Source of the DNA: Cotesia glomerata
Taxonomy: Eukaryota; Arthropoda; Insecta; Hymenoptera; Braconidae
Assembly: GCF_020080835.1 (NCBI RefSeq)
Contig: NC_058158.1
Coordinates: 11,284,001-11,348,000, forward strand
Direction of reading: 5' to 3'
DNA: 64,000 bases
The translations under genes and the position numbers were made by a program. Positions 23,501-35,949 of the stretch are shown here, in pieces (the stretch's first letter is position 1; every line of letters begins with the position of its first letter). Under the pieces are notes generated by a model, which saw nothing but the letters and a program-made list of their open reading frames with translations, was not told the DNA's origin and ran no database searches.

Positions 23501-26500
23501 AGGTCCTACAACATTAGCAGCCATCCCACCTTTACTAGCGATGCTTACCAGGATACCGATCACCGGATCAAATATTACTAGACCAATAATAAATTTAATT
23601 GTTGATATGATCAACAAAAATCCCTCTGCTCTGCGTACACTTTTATCCGACCAGGGTTTGGCAGAATCATTGGCTCAGTCTCTCGTTGGAGGAGCACATA
23701 ATTCGTCAATTGGAGCATCGCCACCATTGCTTATCAATGACATCCACATTCTCTTAGTCAGTATCGCCACAAAACTACTAGACCAGCCGGGTAGTCATCA
23801 CATGCCAGCAATATCAGACTTGCATTTGATATTAAACTATGTAGAGTTAAATGAAAGAGCTCAGTGTGGTGCAGATGCTCCTTGTGTATCTGTAATTCGC
23901 AACGCTCAGGTAGTTTTGTTTGACGGTGAGCTGGATGTACTGATGCCAAAAGTCTCGTCTCTGCAATCGGGATTTAAGTTGCGCAGCGCGACTTCGTATT
24001 TAGCTTCTTCATCATATTTGACACACCACAGTGCTCTTACAACTTCCAGCGAACAGAGTGATCACGAGTCGCGTTCATCTAGTTACGGAAATGGAAGCGC
24101 TAGTGGTATCAATCTTTATGGATCACCAAACCGAGAGCCACGGAGAGGAGAAGTCAATGAACGTTTTCGAAGCATTCTTTTTAAAGCTATCGATTTTTTA
24201 ACTGCTTCAGATTGCGCGCCATCAACCAACGAGCTTGAATTGACGAAAAGGATTTACATTATACTTTTGTATGGATTGTCAAGCAGTTCTTTTGATAGGA
24301 AAAATAATTGGAGCGGTTCATGGTCAATGAGGTCAATTTTACGAAAGAATGCTGCTAAAATGTTGATTTGGTTGTTGAGTCCGCATCAAAGTAACAGCAC
24401 TCGTGTTTTTACTATTCGATCGCTGATGGAAGAGTCCAGAGGTCGTGAAATATTGTCCTCTATTCTTGATATTCACAGCAATGTTGAAAAAAAGTTGTAT
24501 ATATTCTTGTGGGATTTATTTGAGAGACGAACTGATATGCCGAGTTCGGATGCCAGAGTATGCACGGAATTCAAAGAAACTTTGGCTGTTTGGCATCCTG
24601 CATTATTAAATCCTGAAGGTACATCGACATCCCAAGAGAGGTTGAACAATGAAGAACAAATAACTGCGATGCATCTCGAGTTTTCAAAAGATCGTGAAAT
24701 TTGGTTGGAGAACAATCTACTGGCATTGCACCGAATAGGAAATAAATTTGATGCGCTGGCCAAACAATTGACTGAGAGCGCAATGGTAATCACCCGGTCT
24801 GTGATAGAAGAACAGAATCACGAGCGCAAGGCTCTGATGGAGAAGTTTAAGCACAGCCGGGGACTAGAAGCTCAGTCGATGGCTCGCTGGAGAGATTTAA
24901 CTAAGCGGCTGACTCACGAACGCGCACCTTGGTACTTTCCTGAGTCATATCCAATTAATTGGGAGCTTGACCCTACGGAAGGACCGGCGCGAGTACGAAT
25001 TCGAATGCAGAGATGTCATCTGAAAATTAAAAAAAAATTCTTTTTAAATGACCAGCAAACAGATCCTAGAAAAACTCCCAATGATGACCAAGCTCCTGAA
25101 GAAATAGACCAACCACTGTCGTATCTTTTTACAAATATGAGACGGCAGGATTTAAATGCCACGGCTCTTATTGAGCGACTGCACACCAGTGAGCGGATTG
25201 GAAAAATGTGTCAAGTCCAAGTAGTAACTCCGCAAACAGAAATACCTGGCGAAGCTCTAATTGGTGAAACTTGCTTGTACTTTGTTCCAGACGATCCAAA
25301 AAAATCAGTTTATTCTCAAGATACAGCTCTGCTAGGAGCTGGCTGCAGTGGTCTCGATCTTGCAATGGCTGGAGGTACAGCCTGGAAATTAAAAGACATC
25401 AAAGAGTTGCATAGAAGACGCTACCAGCTCCAGGAACGAGCGATTGAATTTTTTTTAACTACTGGAAGAACCTTGTTGTTAGCTTTTAACTCTTCTAAGG
25501 AACGAGATGAGTTTGTCAGTCAATTATTAAACTGCAATCTACCGCACCGAGTTCCTGGGGATGATTTGAACGAAGCTTTAGCTGCTTGGCGCAACGGCTA
25601 CCTCACAAACTGGGAGTACATCACGTGCTTGAATAAACTCGCTGGAAGATCTTACAATGATTTGATGCAATACCCGGTGTTTCCTTTCATATTAGCTGAT
25701 TACATCAGCAGCAAAATAGATCTTACTAATCCAAATATTTACAGAAATTTGAAGCGTCCAATGGCTGTCCAGGACAAGAAGAACGAGCAGCACTATATAA
25801 ACAATTACAACTACTTGAAGCAAGCTCTTGCAGAAGATCAAAATTTGATCGCGTTGAACCAACAGCCTTATCATTATGGCTCTCATTACAGCAACTCGGG
25901 TACTATTCTTCATTTTTTGGTCCGACTTCCGCCGTTTACCAACATGTTTTTAAATTACCAGGATAACAACTTTGACATACCTGACCGAACATTCCACGCA
26001 CTGGCAACTACATGGAGATTAACGAGTTGCGATTCAACTACTGACGTCAAAGAATTAATTCCAGAGTTTTTTTATCTGCCAGAATTTTTCTTAAATTCTG
26101 AAAATTTTAATTTTGGAGTGCGACAAAACGGATGCAGAGTTGGAGACGTTGAACTGCCGAGCTGGTGCAACAATGACGCTAGATTATTTATACTAGTACA
26201 TCGAGCTGCGCTGGAATCTGACATAGTTCGTGAGAATGTGTGTTATTGGATCGATTTGGTGTTTGGTTTCCGGCAAACTGGAAGGCCTGCTGTGGAAGCG
26301 ATTAATGTCTTTCACCCGGCAACATACTACGGATTCAACGTCGATACAATATCTGATCCAGACGAGAGAACCGCTTGGGAAACTATGGTCAGAACTTACG
26401 GACAAACTCCAGCTCAACTTTTCACAGCCGCACATCCACTGCCTTGCAATGTTATGCTTAACTCATCAAATTCTTTGGCCTACAATACCATTTCACCGGT

Positions 26501-27475
26501 TATTGAAGGGGTCGCGGGTATTAAATGGGGCAATTATGTCGGAGCGCCTGGAAACGAACCTGTTCTATGCTGGAAGCACAAGCATCGTGTACCGATAGTG
26601 TCACTCATTCCCCTTACTACGGGAGAAGTTTTCGGGTTGCCGGTATGTACTTCTTTGCTCATTGGATATAACAACGAGAAAGGAGGTAACATGGTAAACA
26701 GCACGACAGTATCAGGAGCAGCCCTCGCTTCTTGGGATAACAATGATGGTATCATTAGACTAAAATCAAAAAAAGAACAGCCTCCTAAGCCGCTAATGAA
26801 ATCTTCTGGATTCGATCCGATAACTGTGTTAGGTTCTGCTGCTGATTGCGGCCAACTTTGGATCGGTTACATGTCAGGAAAAATTATGGTCTACTCATAC
26901 AGTATCGAAGCTAGTGGAAAAATAAAATTCGAGTCACCAACAGCTCCAGCTTCTGTTCTCTTGGCTCATAGATGTGCAATAACTGTAATTGTTTTGTCGG
27001 GAGCTTTTAGTATTGCTGTCTCGGGTGACGTCAAAGGTGTCATTGTCATTTGGGATCTAAATAGGTACGTAAATATAATTTATTATAGTTTATAATTATT
27101 TGAATAATTGAGTAAAAAATAATTGAAATTAACTTACAGTTTGTCATACGTGAGATCTATAGTGTGCCATGACATTTATACGGTAAACAATATATCTATA
27201 AGCGATACTCTTGGAGATATTGCAGTTGTCTGTCAATTAACAGCGCCAAAACGACAATTAACATTGCCGATATCTTCTACGGATCAAAATAATTTTGAAC
27301 ACCAGTCTCAGTTGAAAGTATTTACAATAAATGCTAAATCTGTTGGCACGGTTTTATCCAGAAGAAGGATAACTGCGTTATGTTACAGCAACGCTCCAGA
27401 AGGAGTTTCTGTGAATGTAATAGCCACTGGGCTTGATAATGGAGTAATAAGGTAGTTATTATTTAGTATTATTAC

Positions 27476-27513
<38 letters not shown>

Positions 27514-27756
27514 AGAATTTTGAAAATAATTTAATAAAATGATTTACGTTCTAGATTATGGAGTAGCTGGGATTTGAGATTAATCCGTGAAATCGTAAAC
27601 GGCGGAACAGACTGTGGGGCTATAATAGCAATAGCATGGGCATACGATCAACATCATCTTTATGCAGCGACTGAAAATTCAACAGTTTTAATTTGGGAAG
27701 GCTTACGACGACTTAACAGTGGCACACCCAAATTCGTAAATTTAACTTCGCTTTGA
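14542..27756 (+). CDS. mauve/LYST: Lysosomal-trafficking regulator, BEACH-WD40 protein (LYST / mauve)
   Basis: Large cytosolic scaffold controlling the size and fusion of lysosome-related organelles. Eleven coding exons keep frame: 14542-14619, 14708-14796, 15260-18120, 18246-18311, 18859-19016, 19117-19409, 19497-19666, 19735-20716, 21578-27064, 27140-27451 and 27555-27756. They give 3,565 aa (human LYST is ~3,800). The N-terminus is helical-repeat (ARM-like) with a low-complexity Lys/Asp/Asn insert at about residues 125-270. A LamG/ConA-like region (SWSVWLQG, RWHHLAINF) lies at ~1350-1560. A PH-like domain (WELDPTEGPARV) starts at ~2690. The BEACH domain (~2890-3190) has NDLMQYPVFPFILADY, QPYHYGSHYSNSGT and DVKELIPEFFYLPEF. 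WD40 repeats finish the protein (VIWDLN, NGVIRLWSSWDL). The LYST-specific domain order separates it from WDFY3 and neurobeachin. Confidence 0.95.
20743..21525. mobile_element. TTAA-flanked MITE in LYST intron 8
   Basis: Left end TGGATCATTCTGGTT, right end AACCAGAACGATCCC. Each is bounded by TTAA (20739-20742, 21526-21529). 783 bp, no ORF. It accounts for most of the 861-bp intron. Similar site choice to 8953-10031 but a different TIR. Confidence 0.55.
27466..27508. repeat. (TTA)n microsatellite
   Basis: About 14 trinucleotide units in the last LYST intron, directly before the final exon. Confidence 0.85.
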
Positions 27757-28211
27757 TTTGATAAAGCAGGCATAATATTAAACGGCTCTAATTAAATATT
27801 TAGATACTCAATAGTGTATTTTGAGTAATCAAATATTAAGATTTTATAAATTTCTCAAATATGTGATATACTGAAAGTTATTATCATTTACTCCAAATTG
27901 CCATAATATTAATTAATAATAATAATATTATATATCTACGTAATTATGTTTTTATGATATTATTGAAATATTTATATTATATACCGTAGTATTATTCGAT
28001 ATTTATATATATTTGAATTATGTATGTATTTTTATACTCTATTGTCATGAAATTAATGATTCATAATATTTTCATACTGCATTATCAGAAAAATACCGTA
28101 AACCAAGGTATCGATGAACAAATGAGTAACAATTGAATTGCATAATAATTGTATTTTTATGTATTCTCTATGAAAAATTCCTTATTGATTATGTATAAAA
28201 TTTAATTTATA
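27757..28211. other. Convergent intergenic region, LYST / ANKRD49
   Basis: 455 bp of AT-rich DNA containing both 3' UTRs. No ORF and no recognised element. Confidence 0.5.
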
Positions 28212-29214
28212 TTAAATTTCACGTAAACACGGTTCTATTATTTCAAACATTGGATAGTACTTTCCAGTTCTAGTAGCTACCATCTGAGCAGTATCACCAC
28301 TGGAATTAACCAGCTCAGGATTTGTGTCCGGATGAAGAAGCAGTAATTGAAGAGCTGGAGAATTGTGTGAACTAGCACATACCAAGTGTAAAGGAGTCTG
28401 ATTACCGTTGCTAAGAGCATTGATATTAGCTCCGTTTGCAACTAAAAGTGTAATACTTTCAACATTATTCCAATGACAAGCTGAATGTAAGGGTTCCCAT
28501 CCGTCAATAGTTTTAGCATCAATCTTAGCTCCTCTCTTCAACAAAACCTATTTTTAAAAATGTATCTGTTAGAATTGATTGCATAGATTTATTTTTTAAA
28601 ATAAAACAACTTTTACAAGACACGGAAGGTAACTGACATAAGAAATGTTTTTAAAATTTTTTAGTAATGAAATTATTATAAAAAAAAATTTAATAAAAAA
28701 ATTCCACATGTGAAAATTAAAAAAAATTATTAGTGGAAATTTTTTAAAGCATTTTTTTTTTATTGCAATTGATTGTTATGGAAATTTTAAGAATTGACAG
28801 TTGTCAGCTAACTCCAGTATCATATTTTTACCTCAATTATTTTTGTATGATTCGCATAACAAGCTCTATGAAGTGGAGTATAACCATCTTTATCAGTAGC
28901 ATGAACCAATTCTGGATTTTTATCTAAAAGAATCGTAACTCGTTCAATGTTGCCATTTTCTGCAGCTTTCAAAATAGCTCTGGCTTCAGGATCTGTTTAA
29001 TAATAAAAAAACTATTATTAAATATTCTTTTTTTATTAATATTTATCAAGCCTGATAAATGTTTCTGACCTTCAGGGTTTCGTTGGGTTTCAACTCCGGT
29101 GTTGTCATCATCCCAAGCGCTTACTTGCATCCGCTCACCTTGAGATGAGCTTAAAATTTTATCTCGAATCGCCTCGAGATCTTGAATTTGATCGTTCTCT
29201 TCATCAGAAGACAT
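28212..29214 (-). CDS. ANKRD49: Ankyrin repeat domain-containing protein 49
   Basis: Small ankyrin-repeat protein. Exons 29214-29070, 28992-28832 and 28547-28212 join in phase to 213 aa (human ANKRD49 is 239). An acidic N-terminus (MSSDEENDQIQD) leads into four ankyrin-type units from ~residue 50. Diagnostic motifs are DKDGYTPLHRACYANH, IDGWEPLHSACHWNN and QTPLHLVCASSHN. Their order and the C-terminal YPMFEIIEPC match ANKRD49 closely. The family is linked to spermatogenesis and autophagy in vertebrates; the insect role is not established here. It is divergent from RSPH9 (983 bp between starts) and convergent with LYST. Confidence 0.88.
28617..28823. repeat. MITE copy in ANKRD49 intron 2
   Basis: Degenerate left end (GACACGGAAGGTAACTGACAT). 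Clear right end GTCAGCTAACTCCAGTATCAT. Occupies most of the 284-bp intron. Confidence 0.55.
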
Positions 29215-29660
29215 TTTATTTGAAATTATTAAAAATACCACTGACAGTAATGCTCACATGTAAGTATCACAACAACCCAACAATAAAGCATGTAAAATGT
29301 AAATATTTTTATTGACAACTAGCCAATAGTTTTATAACCTAGCCGCTAGATGACAGCTCCTGCATGGCTTAGTCCCGAACCCTGAACCGAATGAGAATAA
29401 CTGAAAAATGTATAAATTTGCGATGAGCTTTTATCATTTTATCAACAAAAATGATCACAAAAACTTTCTCTGTTAAAATACACTTTCAATCAAAACTATT
29501 ATATAATTATTGACTTAATAGTATCAAGGTCAAATCCTTGAGAATAAATTTTCATTGGACTCGTAAATTCTAATTTCCAGAATTTTTGGCACAATACCAA
29601 AGTTACATTATTTAAATATTATCTTATTCCAGCTAAATTTTCAACTACAACAAATTTTAT

Positions 29661-29875
29661 GTTAAGTATTTTTTTAAATTAAGTTAGCCAACATCTAAAA
29701 ATTTTTAGAATTTTCTTTTATTGAAAAAATCGTTAGAAGAAAATAAAAAAAAAAATTGCATTTATAAAAAACTTGAAAAACTATAAGTGCAATTTTAAAA
29801 AAATATTTTTTAGTTTTAATTTAATAAATGAAAAATAATCAAAAAATTGTTGAACGTCGGCTAATTTTAGTATTA
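29661..29875. repeat. MITE copy between ANKRD49 and RSPH9
   Basis: Left end is degenerate (AAATTAAGTTAGCCAACATC). Right end is GAACGTCGGCTAATTTTAGT. Boundaries are approximate. Confidence 0.45.
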
Positions 29876-29943
29876 TTAAGTATTTTCTTTAGTTGTTTTT
29901 TTGTTTTTCTAATGACATTTTTTTCTCACTATAATAATTAATT

Positions 29944-30130
29944 ATGATACTTAATTTAACAGACTTATGTCAATTTTTCCGATTTCTATAACAATTAAAT
30001 TATTATTACATGACTAGGAAATTAAAAAAAAAAACTACAAATGCAAATTTTTAAAAGTATTTTTATAATCATAATTAATTTGTTACAAAAATTTTAAAAA
30101 TTGACAGATGTCTGCTAATTTCAGTACCAT
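29944..30130. repeat. MITE copy 5' of RSPH9 with 8-bp TSD
   Basis: ATGATACTTAATTTAACAGAC at left, GTCTGCTAATTTCAGTACCAT at right. Flanked on both sides by AATTAATT, consistent with an 8-bp target duplication. Confidence 0.6.
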
Positions 30131-30196
30131 AATTAATTAGTAATTAATTCTTCGCAGTTTTTGAAATTAAATTTATGTTAATTACAATTGTAATAA

Positions 30197-31442
30197 ATGG
30201 AATATAACAAGCTATTGGAAAGTATCGACACTGTTGGATATTCTGGAGTATGTATTGGAACTGAAAGATCCCAGCTTCTGAAGAACTCGCTTCTACTTCT
30301 TGGAAAAGAAAATAATTTCGATAAAATTTATTACTGGGGAAGAATAAACGGCGTAGAGCGTGACTATTATATCGCATATGGCCACAGTAAAGATTATTTA
30401 AGAAACCAAACATATTATTACAGGTAAAATTTAATAGTCATCCTCACTAATAGAAGGATTTCTTAGCATTTAAGAAGATTTCTTTGTATTTAAGAAATCA
30501 TTTCTTAAAAATCATTTCTTAGCATTTAAAAAATATTTCTTAGTATTTAAGAAATATTTCTTAGTAGTTATATTTCTTAATATTTAAGAAATATTTCTTT
30601 GTATTTAAGAAATATTTTTTAAATACTAAGAAGTGATGTTTAAGAAATGATTTCTTAAATACAAAGAAATCTTTTTAAATACTAAAAAATCCTTCTATCA
30701 GTGCTCTTAAAATAAAAAATTCAGACATGATTCACTATCTATGATTCAATCTTTTGTTTAGTTTTAATTGTTTGGATTGGTTACTGCTTCCGAAAGCGAC
30801 AAAAACTGACAAAGTTATATCAAGCTTGCTGACGAATTATTTCCAAGGCGATCCATCCGTAAAGACGTCCGCTCAAGTTCCGGATTTTTTTCTGTCCGAT
30901 GGAGAAACGTCGAAATCGATTGAAAACGGTGTAACTTCGTGTAAAATCAAAGAAGAGGACCGACTGAGCGCTACAGTGGATTTAATAAACAATGACTCAA
31001 TTATTATTCCACGCGGTAGCTGGATAAAGCATCCAAGCGGTGATGTGGGAAAAAATGCGGCCTTCACTGGTCTAAATTTGAACGAATGTCTCGAACTTAA
31101 ATCATATCTACATGCGAGATTGCCTCTGAGAAAATCGGATATGAATTTAATCAAAAAACAAGACTACAATTGTGCTCTAGATTTTCTTGATTCAATTGAC
31201 ATGGATTTGTCAAAAGGTAAATGCATTTATGAATAAATCAATATGAATAGACTATTAATGTTTGCTTGTTTATTTATTTAGAGTGTTGGAGCTTACAGCT
31301 GCATTTGAAAGACAATTTAATAATAATAAGAAATTTATATTGGACTGGAATGACATTTTATCATAAAATAAATTCATCAGAGTACGGATCAATTTATGTC
31401 GGCGATGGAATAAAAAATAAATGCCTTGGATTCATGATCTAG
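30197..31442 (+). CDS. RSPH9: Radial spoke head protein 9
   Basis: Axonemal radial-spoke head component; in insects expected in motile sperm flagella. Exons 30197-30423, 30762-31216 and 31282-31442 keep frame and give 280 aa (human RSPH9 is 276). Family motifs appear in order: KIYYWGRINGVERDYYIAYG, NCLDWLLLP, FQGDPS, IKEEDRLSATVD, IIPRGSWIKHPSG, FTGLNLNECLELKSY, ALDFLDSIDMDL, WSLQL and LYWTGMTFYH..YGSIYVGDG. No signal peptide or membrane segment. The start is the first ATG and matches the family N-terminus in length. Intron 1 carries a palindromic MITE. Confidence 0.93.
30445..30703. mobile_element. Palindromic MITE, CACTRATAGAAGGATT family (copy 1)
   Basis: Ends CACTAATAGAAGGATT and AATCCTTCTATCAGTG. 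The inside is almost entirely built of alternating TTTCTTAGTATTTAAGAAA units, so it can fold on itself. It lies in RSPH9 intron 1. A second copy is at 42959-43225. Confidence 0.7.
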
Positions 31443-32584
31443 CGCAAGAAATAAATTGATTGTTGTAAAAATAAATACAATAGAATAAAAATGAGATTAA
31501 TTATGACATGATTGGAAAGCTCCAGATCTTATATTCGCAGCAGCTGTTGATATACTTTGGTGTTGGAACAGTCACATGATGTTAAATAACGAGATCGAGG
31601 CATGATCAAAATAGAATCGATCAGTAAATAGATCAAGCCAAGCGGAAAAAAGGCGGAGCATCGTCTCAATAGTTTTTCCTCTTGTTGGTTTCTTCTTTCT
31701 CCTCTCGATCCCCAGCAGCCCCAGAGACAGTGAAAGCTGCAAGGGTTTATTGTCTTTGGCATCAGAGCTGGCTTATCGTGTGACACCGTTTTTTCATAGT
31801 ACAGAACGACCAGTGTGAAGCGCCACTAAAGTTAAACCCCCGTTGTAATTCATCAGTTTAATATCCTGTTTCGTTTAGTGCTTAACTCTCATCAAAAGAT
31901 CCTACGACACGTCAATGATAAATTTCATTTATTTTATTATCTTTTGTACTTTCGATGTCGATTGTCAAAATTAAATTGGCAAGTATACTTATATGTATAT
32001 ACTTACATATATACATCTATATATTTTTCTTCATCTTTTTTTAATTAGATTCTCCCAGCATCTCGGCTATCCAAAACTAACTAGCTGTTATTTATTTAAA
32101 AGTACCAACGCGACGATTTACAATAAAAAGACCAATATTTTTTTTTTTACGTTACCAAAATAGTGCTTTGAGATTTAAGACGCGCGCATAGTCCACGTGT
32201 TATTATTATTAATTCATTTATACGTCCAATTATTGGTAATGCCCAAAAAATGTCACTTACTTAGAGTGATTAATTTAATCTACGGTCGATGATCTTGTTA
32301 TATAATCTAATTTAAAAAGATGGCTGCATGCAGGTGTCCGCGGATACATTATTTAATTAATTATAAATACTTGTCTCTAAATTACTTAATTATTTTTTCA
32401 ATAATTTACGTGACGCAACACTGACTGAGTGTTAAATTTAATTGAGCTATTTTAATTGACAGTTTCGAGGTAATCAAAGAATAGAACTAAAAAAAAATAC
32501 CTTACGTAATTATTTTAATTAAATTTTTTTAATATCATACAAATAGTTGATTTAATTATAATTATATTTTTAGAAAGCGTGAAA
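31443..32584. promoter_or_regulatory. RSPH9 3' flank and Zasp66 5' region
   Basis: A GC-richer stretch at about 31640-31910 probably includes the Zasp66 promoter or a non-coding first exon. A 3' splice site (TATTTTTAG, ending 32572) just before the Zasp66 ATG supports a spliced 5' UTR. The antisense ORF at 31529-31786 has no family signature. Confidence 0.4.
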
Positions 32585-35500
32585 ATGTCGATCATTGACA
32601 TCAAATTTTCGAAATTTGATAATACTCCTTGGGGTTTCCGGCTGGCCGGTGGAAGTGACTTTCCTCAGCCGTTGACAGTCATCAGAGTGAGTCACAACAG
32701 TAATTAAATATTTTCTGACTCTATGATTTAATAATTTATATATATATATTTTTTTTTTTAGGTCGTCGAAGGAAGTTTAGCAGAATGTATGGGTCTTAAG
32801 CTTGGCGATGTAGTCGTAAGACTAAATGATCGTCCGGTTGCGGGTTTAACCCACGGTCAGGCTCATGAAGCACTTATGCTTGCTGGTAATAATTTTACAT
32901 TGGGTGTCAGCAGGTAAATTTAGTAATTATTGTTGTTATTATTATACCGTTAGATAGCTCAATAATATCCTCTAACTATAATTAATCAATAAGATGATTG
33001 TATATAACCGAGGGAGTCCTTATTGTATTTATTGCTTGTTGGCATTTGCGTACCTTGAATTGTTGCGTGACCTCGACCGTATATCTCGCATCGTGAGCCA
33101 ATAAAACATGTGCCAATAATTAGTTTTTATAAAGGGCTTGTAGACGAGTAATCTCGAGCATTTTGCTTGGATCATTGTCAGTGAATGAATGATTACAGCT
33201 ATTTATTTGTTTACTTTTATTTTAAATTGTTACATGCGACAGAAAACACGAAGCTACTGAAGTTGTTGAGAATCTTCAGTCAGATACCGTACCCTATCGA
33301 ATACCTGTGAGTTTTTTTTTTAATGTAAAATATAATGAACTAATTTATCAATTGATTAATTTTTTTTTTTTTTTTATACAAAGCTTGAAGATCTGAAACC
33401 CTTAGAAGTTATTCCGCTAGAAGATCCGTGGGAGCTAGTGAATAAAAAATTAAGCCAAGAAGAAGAAAAAAAAGAACAGGGTGATAAAGTGACCGATGAG
33501 GAGGAGGCTAATAAAGAATTAGAAGAATTGGAACAATCGGCAGCTGAGAAACCCGTTGACGCCAACAGCGAAGTGGTACCAAATAAAAATTTAACTGACG
33601 AGGAGATTGCTGAGTTAATTGTCGAAGAAGAAGAGTTATTGGACGTGGGTGATCAAGGAGTGCTTGGGTAAGTTTTAGTTTAAATTTAAAAATATTTTTT
33701 ATTATAAAATAATGTGTATATAATACATAAAAGTAATTAGTGTTGGATATATATGATGTACCTCTGATATTTATCAGAGTTAATTTCAAGAAATTACGTC
33801 CTCGTGCGCCCCTGCTAAAAGAATCGAAAGTTCTCGAAGAACTCCAGACGATTGCACTTGAAGAGCCACCACGTGTAAAAGAGCTGAAGCACAAGTCGAC
33901 TTTTTTGCAAAAACCAGAGCGGCCTATACCGACTAAAAAAAGTCAAATTGAAGAGGTGGTGGTCGATCAAAGTGAATGCTACAGAGTTGTTATTAAAAAA
34001 CAGCCTAAAAAGAGCGTCACTGAACGACTGTTGGAGAAAGGTCTGCTGGATGAGGCGTCAGCGGAAGCTCTTAGGTCGGCGCCGTCTAAATCTCCGACGC
34101 TAGATCAATCATCACAACAAAAAACAACTTCTTCGGAGGAAGAGAAAACTCACCATATCGAGTCGAACGAGAATGAAACCCGGAGGGAGGAGTGTCAATT
34201 GTCTAAGTCGCGTGAAAATCTCAATGAAGAAGAGTCTTGCGCAGAAATTAGTAACGAGAAAGATGAATCCGTTGACAATACTGAAGATCACACTGAAAGA
34301 TTATCCACAAAGCAGTGTGAAACGCCGGATATTAAAGTGCAAACACCTGAACCGATTGTCGAGCCTATCGTTTTTGACCGTGAAAAAGTTAAGGAACTGA
34401 TCTCTACAGAAATTAGCCTCGAGAAACAGCTTGAGAATGTTCAGAATCAACTTCTGGCGTTAAAACAATTACCCGCTGAGATAGAAAACCATCTCAAAGT
34501 TGTGTCTGAGCAATTATACAAAATAATGGAACTCAGTGGCGTTAAAAACGGCAGTCAGACGGGTTCACGGCGTAGCTCGTCAGGTAGATGATGATAGTGG
34601 TGATTGTGTGATCCGTATGTGTGGGTTATTTGTGTTGAAGTTTATTATTATTTTTGCATTCATTATTTTTCATTCCCGCACGGATTTCATCCCGATATTT
34701 TTATTTTTTATTTTAGTAATTTTTTTTATTTATGATATATAATAATTAATTAAATATTACGTAGATCAGGAGTGCAAAGCGGAACCTGAGAAACGTGAAG
34801 AGGAGAGAGCTGAAACTCCAGAGAGCTGTCACGAGGAAGAAGAAACTCATTCAGAGGCTGATAAAAACGATACTTCTATCGACGAAACAGTGTCAACAAT
34901 GAGCAACAAAGCACCTTCCATTAGTATCGAGGAGGAAATCGAGCCTCCAGAAACTAAAGAATTGGAGTTCACTATAAAGAGCGAAGACAGAAGAGTCAAA
35001 AAATGCATCGCTTCATATGAGACTCGGGTGTTTCGATCCACGCCAAGCCCAGCACCTTCCTATGGTGGGTACAATTTTATAAATAATTTTCTTTTATTTT
35101 ATAAAAGATAAATTAATAAATATTTTTTTTTAATACAAAAAAAATTGTAAAATAAATTTTAGGGAGTTATGAAGCCGACTCAAATTTATCGCCTAGGGAT
35201 CAAGTAATACAAGAACTAAAGGTATTGGGAACGAGATTGCGTATCACTGCATTGTCTTCTTTGTAATACTCGTGATCCCTCTTACAAAATGAAATTCTTT
35301 CTGTATTTTACAGCATGAACAATCTCCACGGAAAGATAATAGATTATTTATTGAATGCAAATGTTATTTTTCGTCTCCTTAAAGACAGTACATGTTTCGA
35401 ATAATTTAATTGAATTATTAGCTAATAAAAATTTCCATTTTCCCACAGCAACGAGGCGGAAGAAAACGTTCAAAGGATCTCTGGCCCCAGGCTAAACAAT

Positions 35501-35949
35501 TAGAGCTCACTTACGGACGACGATGGAGATGTCCAAATGATTTCTTTAATGATGAAATGATCGCTGAAGTTTTATCGGGACAAGCTGAAGTCATTCGTGG
35601 TCGTGCTATGGGGTAAGATTATATTTTTAAATCAAATTTTTTATTTATTTATTTATTTTTGAATTAAATTTTTCGATTATTTAAACAGAGTTAATTTTAA
35701 AAAATACGAGAAATCATGGCTGCCAAACTATGACCACTTGATGAATTCAAGCGTTTATAAAATGCTGCACAAGATGGAACGAGAACCCAGAACAGGAATT
35801 CCAGCCCGACCACCAAAAGTTGTCGCAGCTGAAGATATCATTGAAAGAGTGGTACGCTATACTTATATTTACATTTTATATTGTTTTTTTTTTTTTATTT
35901 TTTATTTAATGACTTGATTTTATTTTTTTATTAGAATACACCGGCTTAA
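32585..35949 (+). CDS. Zasp66-like: Zasp66-like PDZ/ZM-motif Z-disc protein
   Basis: Predicted alpha-actinin-binding muscle Z-disc protein. Ten coding exons: 32585-32686, 32762-32913, 33243-33306, 33384-33667, 33778-34583, 34765-35064, 35163-35221, 35449-35612, 35689-35851, 35935-35949. Total 702 aa, all phases consistent. A PDZ domain (~1-85; WGFRLAGGSDF, GDVVVRLNDRP) opens the protein. A long Glu/Lys/Ser-rich middle follows. A C-terminal ZM-type block lies at ~605-665 (AEVLSGQAEVIRGRAMGVNF, then VYKMLHKMEREP). A second GVLGVNFKK sits at an exon junction near residue 200. There is no LIM domain, which separates it from Zasp52, its neighbour 1.8 kb downstream on the same strand. The family is heavily spliced, so this is one plausible isoform. 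Confidence 0.75.
35314..35382 (+). other. Candidate alternative terminal exon of Zasp66-like gene
   Basis: After an acceptor (CTGTATTTTACAG) a phase-0 frame of 22 codons runs to TAA. It would splice to the exon ending at 35221 and remove the C-terminal ZM block. This isoform is inferred from splice sites only. Confidence 0.35.

Larger units (their letters stand above)
29215..30196. promoter_or_regulatory. Divergent intergenic region, ANKRD49 / RSPH9
   Basis: Contains the two promoters plus two MITE copies (29661-29875, 29944-30130). The RSPH9-proximal copy ends 66 bp before the RSPH9 ATG, so it may contribute to the promoter or 5' UTR. No ORF. Confidence 0.4.

Noticed and set aside
24473..24793. 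Antisense ORFs inside LYST (also 22286-22573, 26193-26435, 26534-26755)
   Set aside because: Shadows of the long conserved BEACH-protein exon on the other strand.
34584..34592. Stop codon shortly after the exon ending at 34583 as the true C-terminus of the Zasp66-like protein
   Set aside because: A GTAGAT donor at 34584 splices in phase to 34765, and the downstream exons encode the conserved ZM block, so the longer form is the main model. The short form remains possible.
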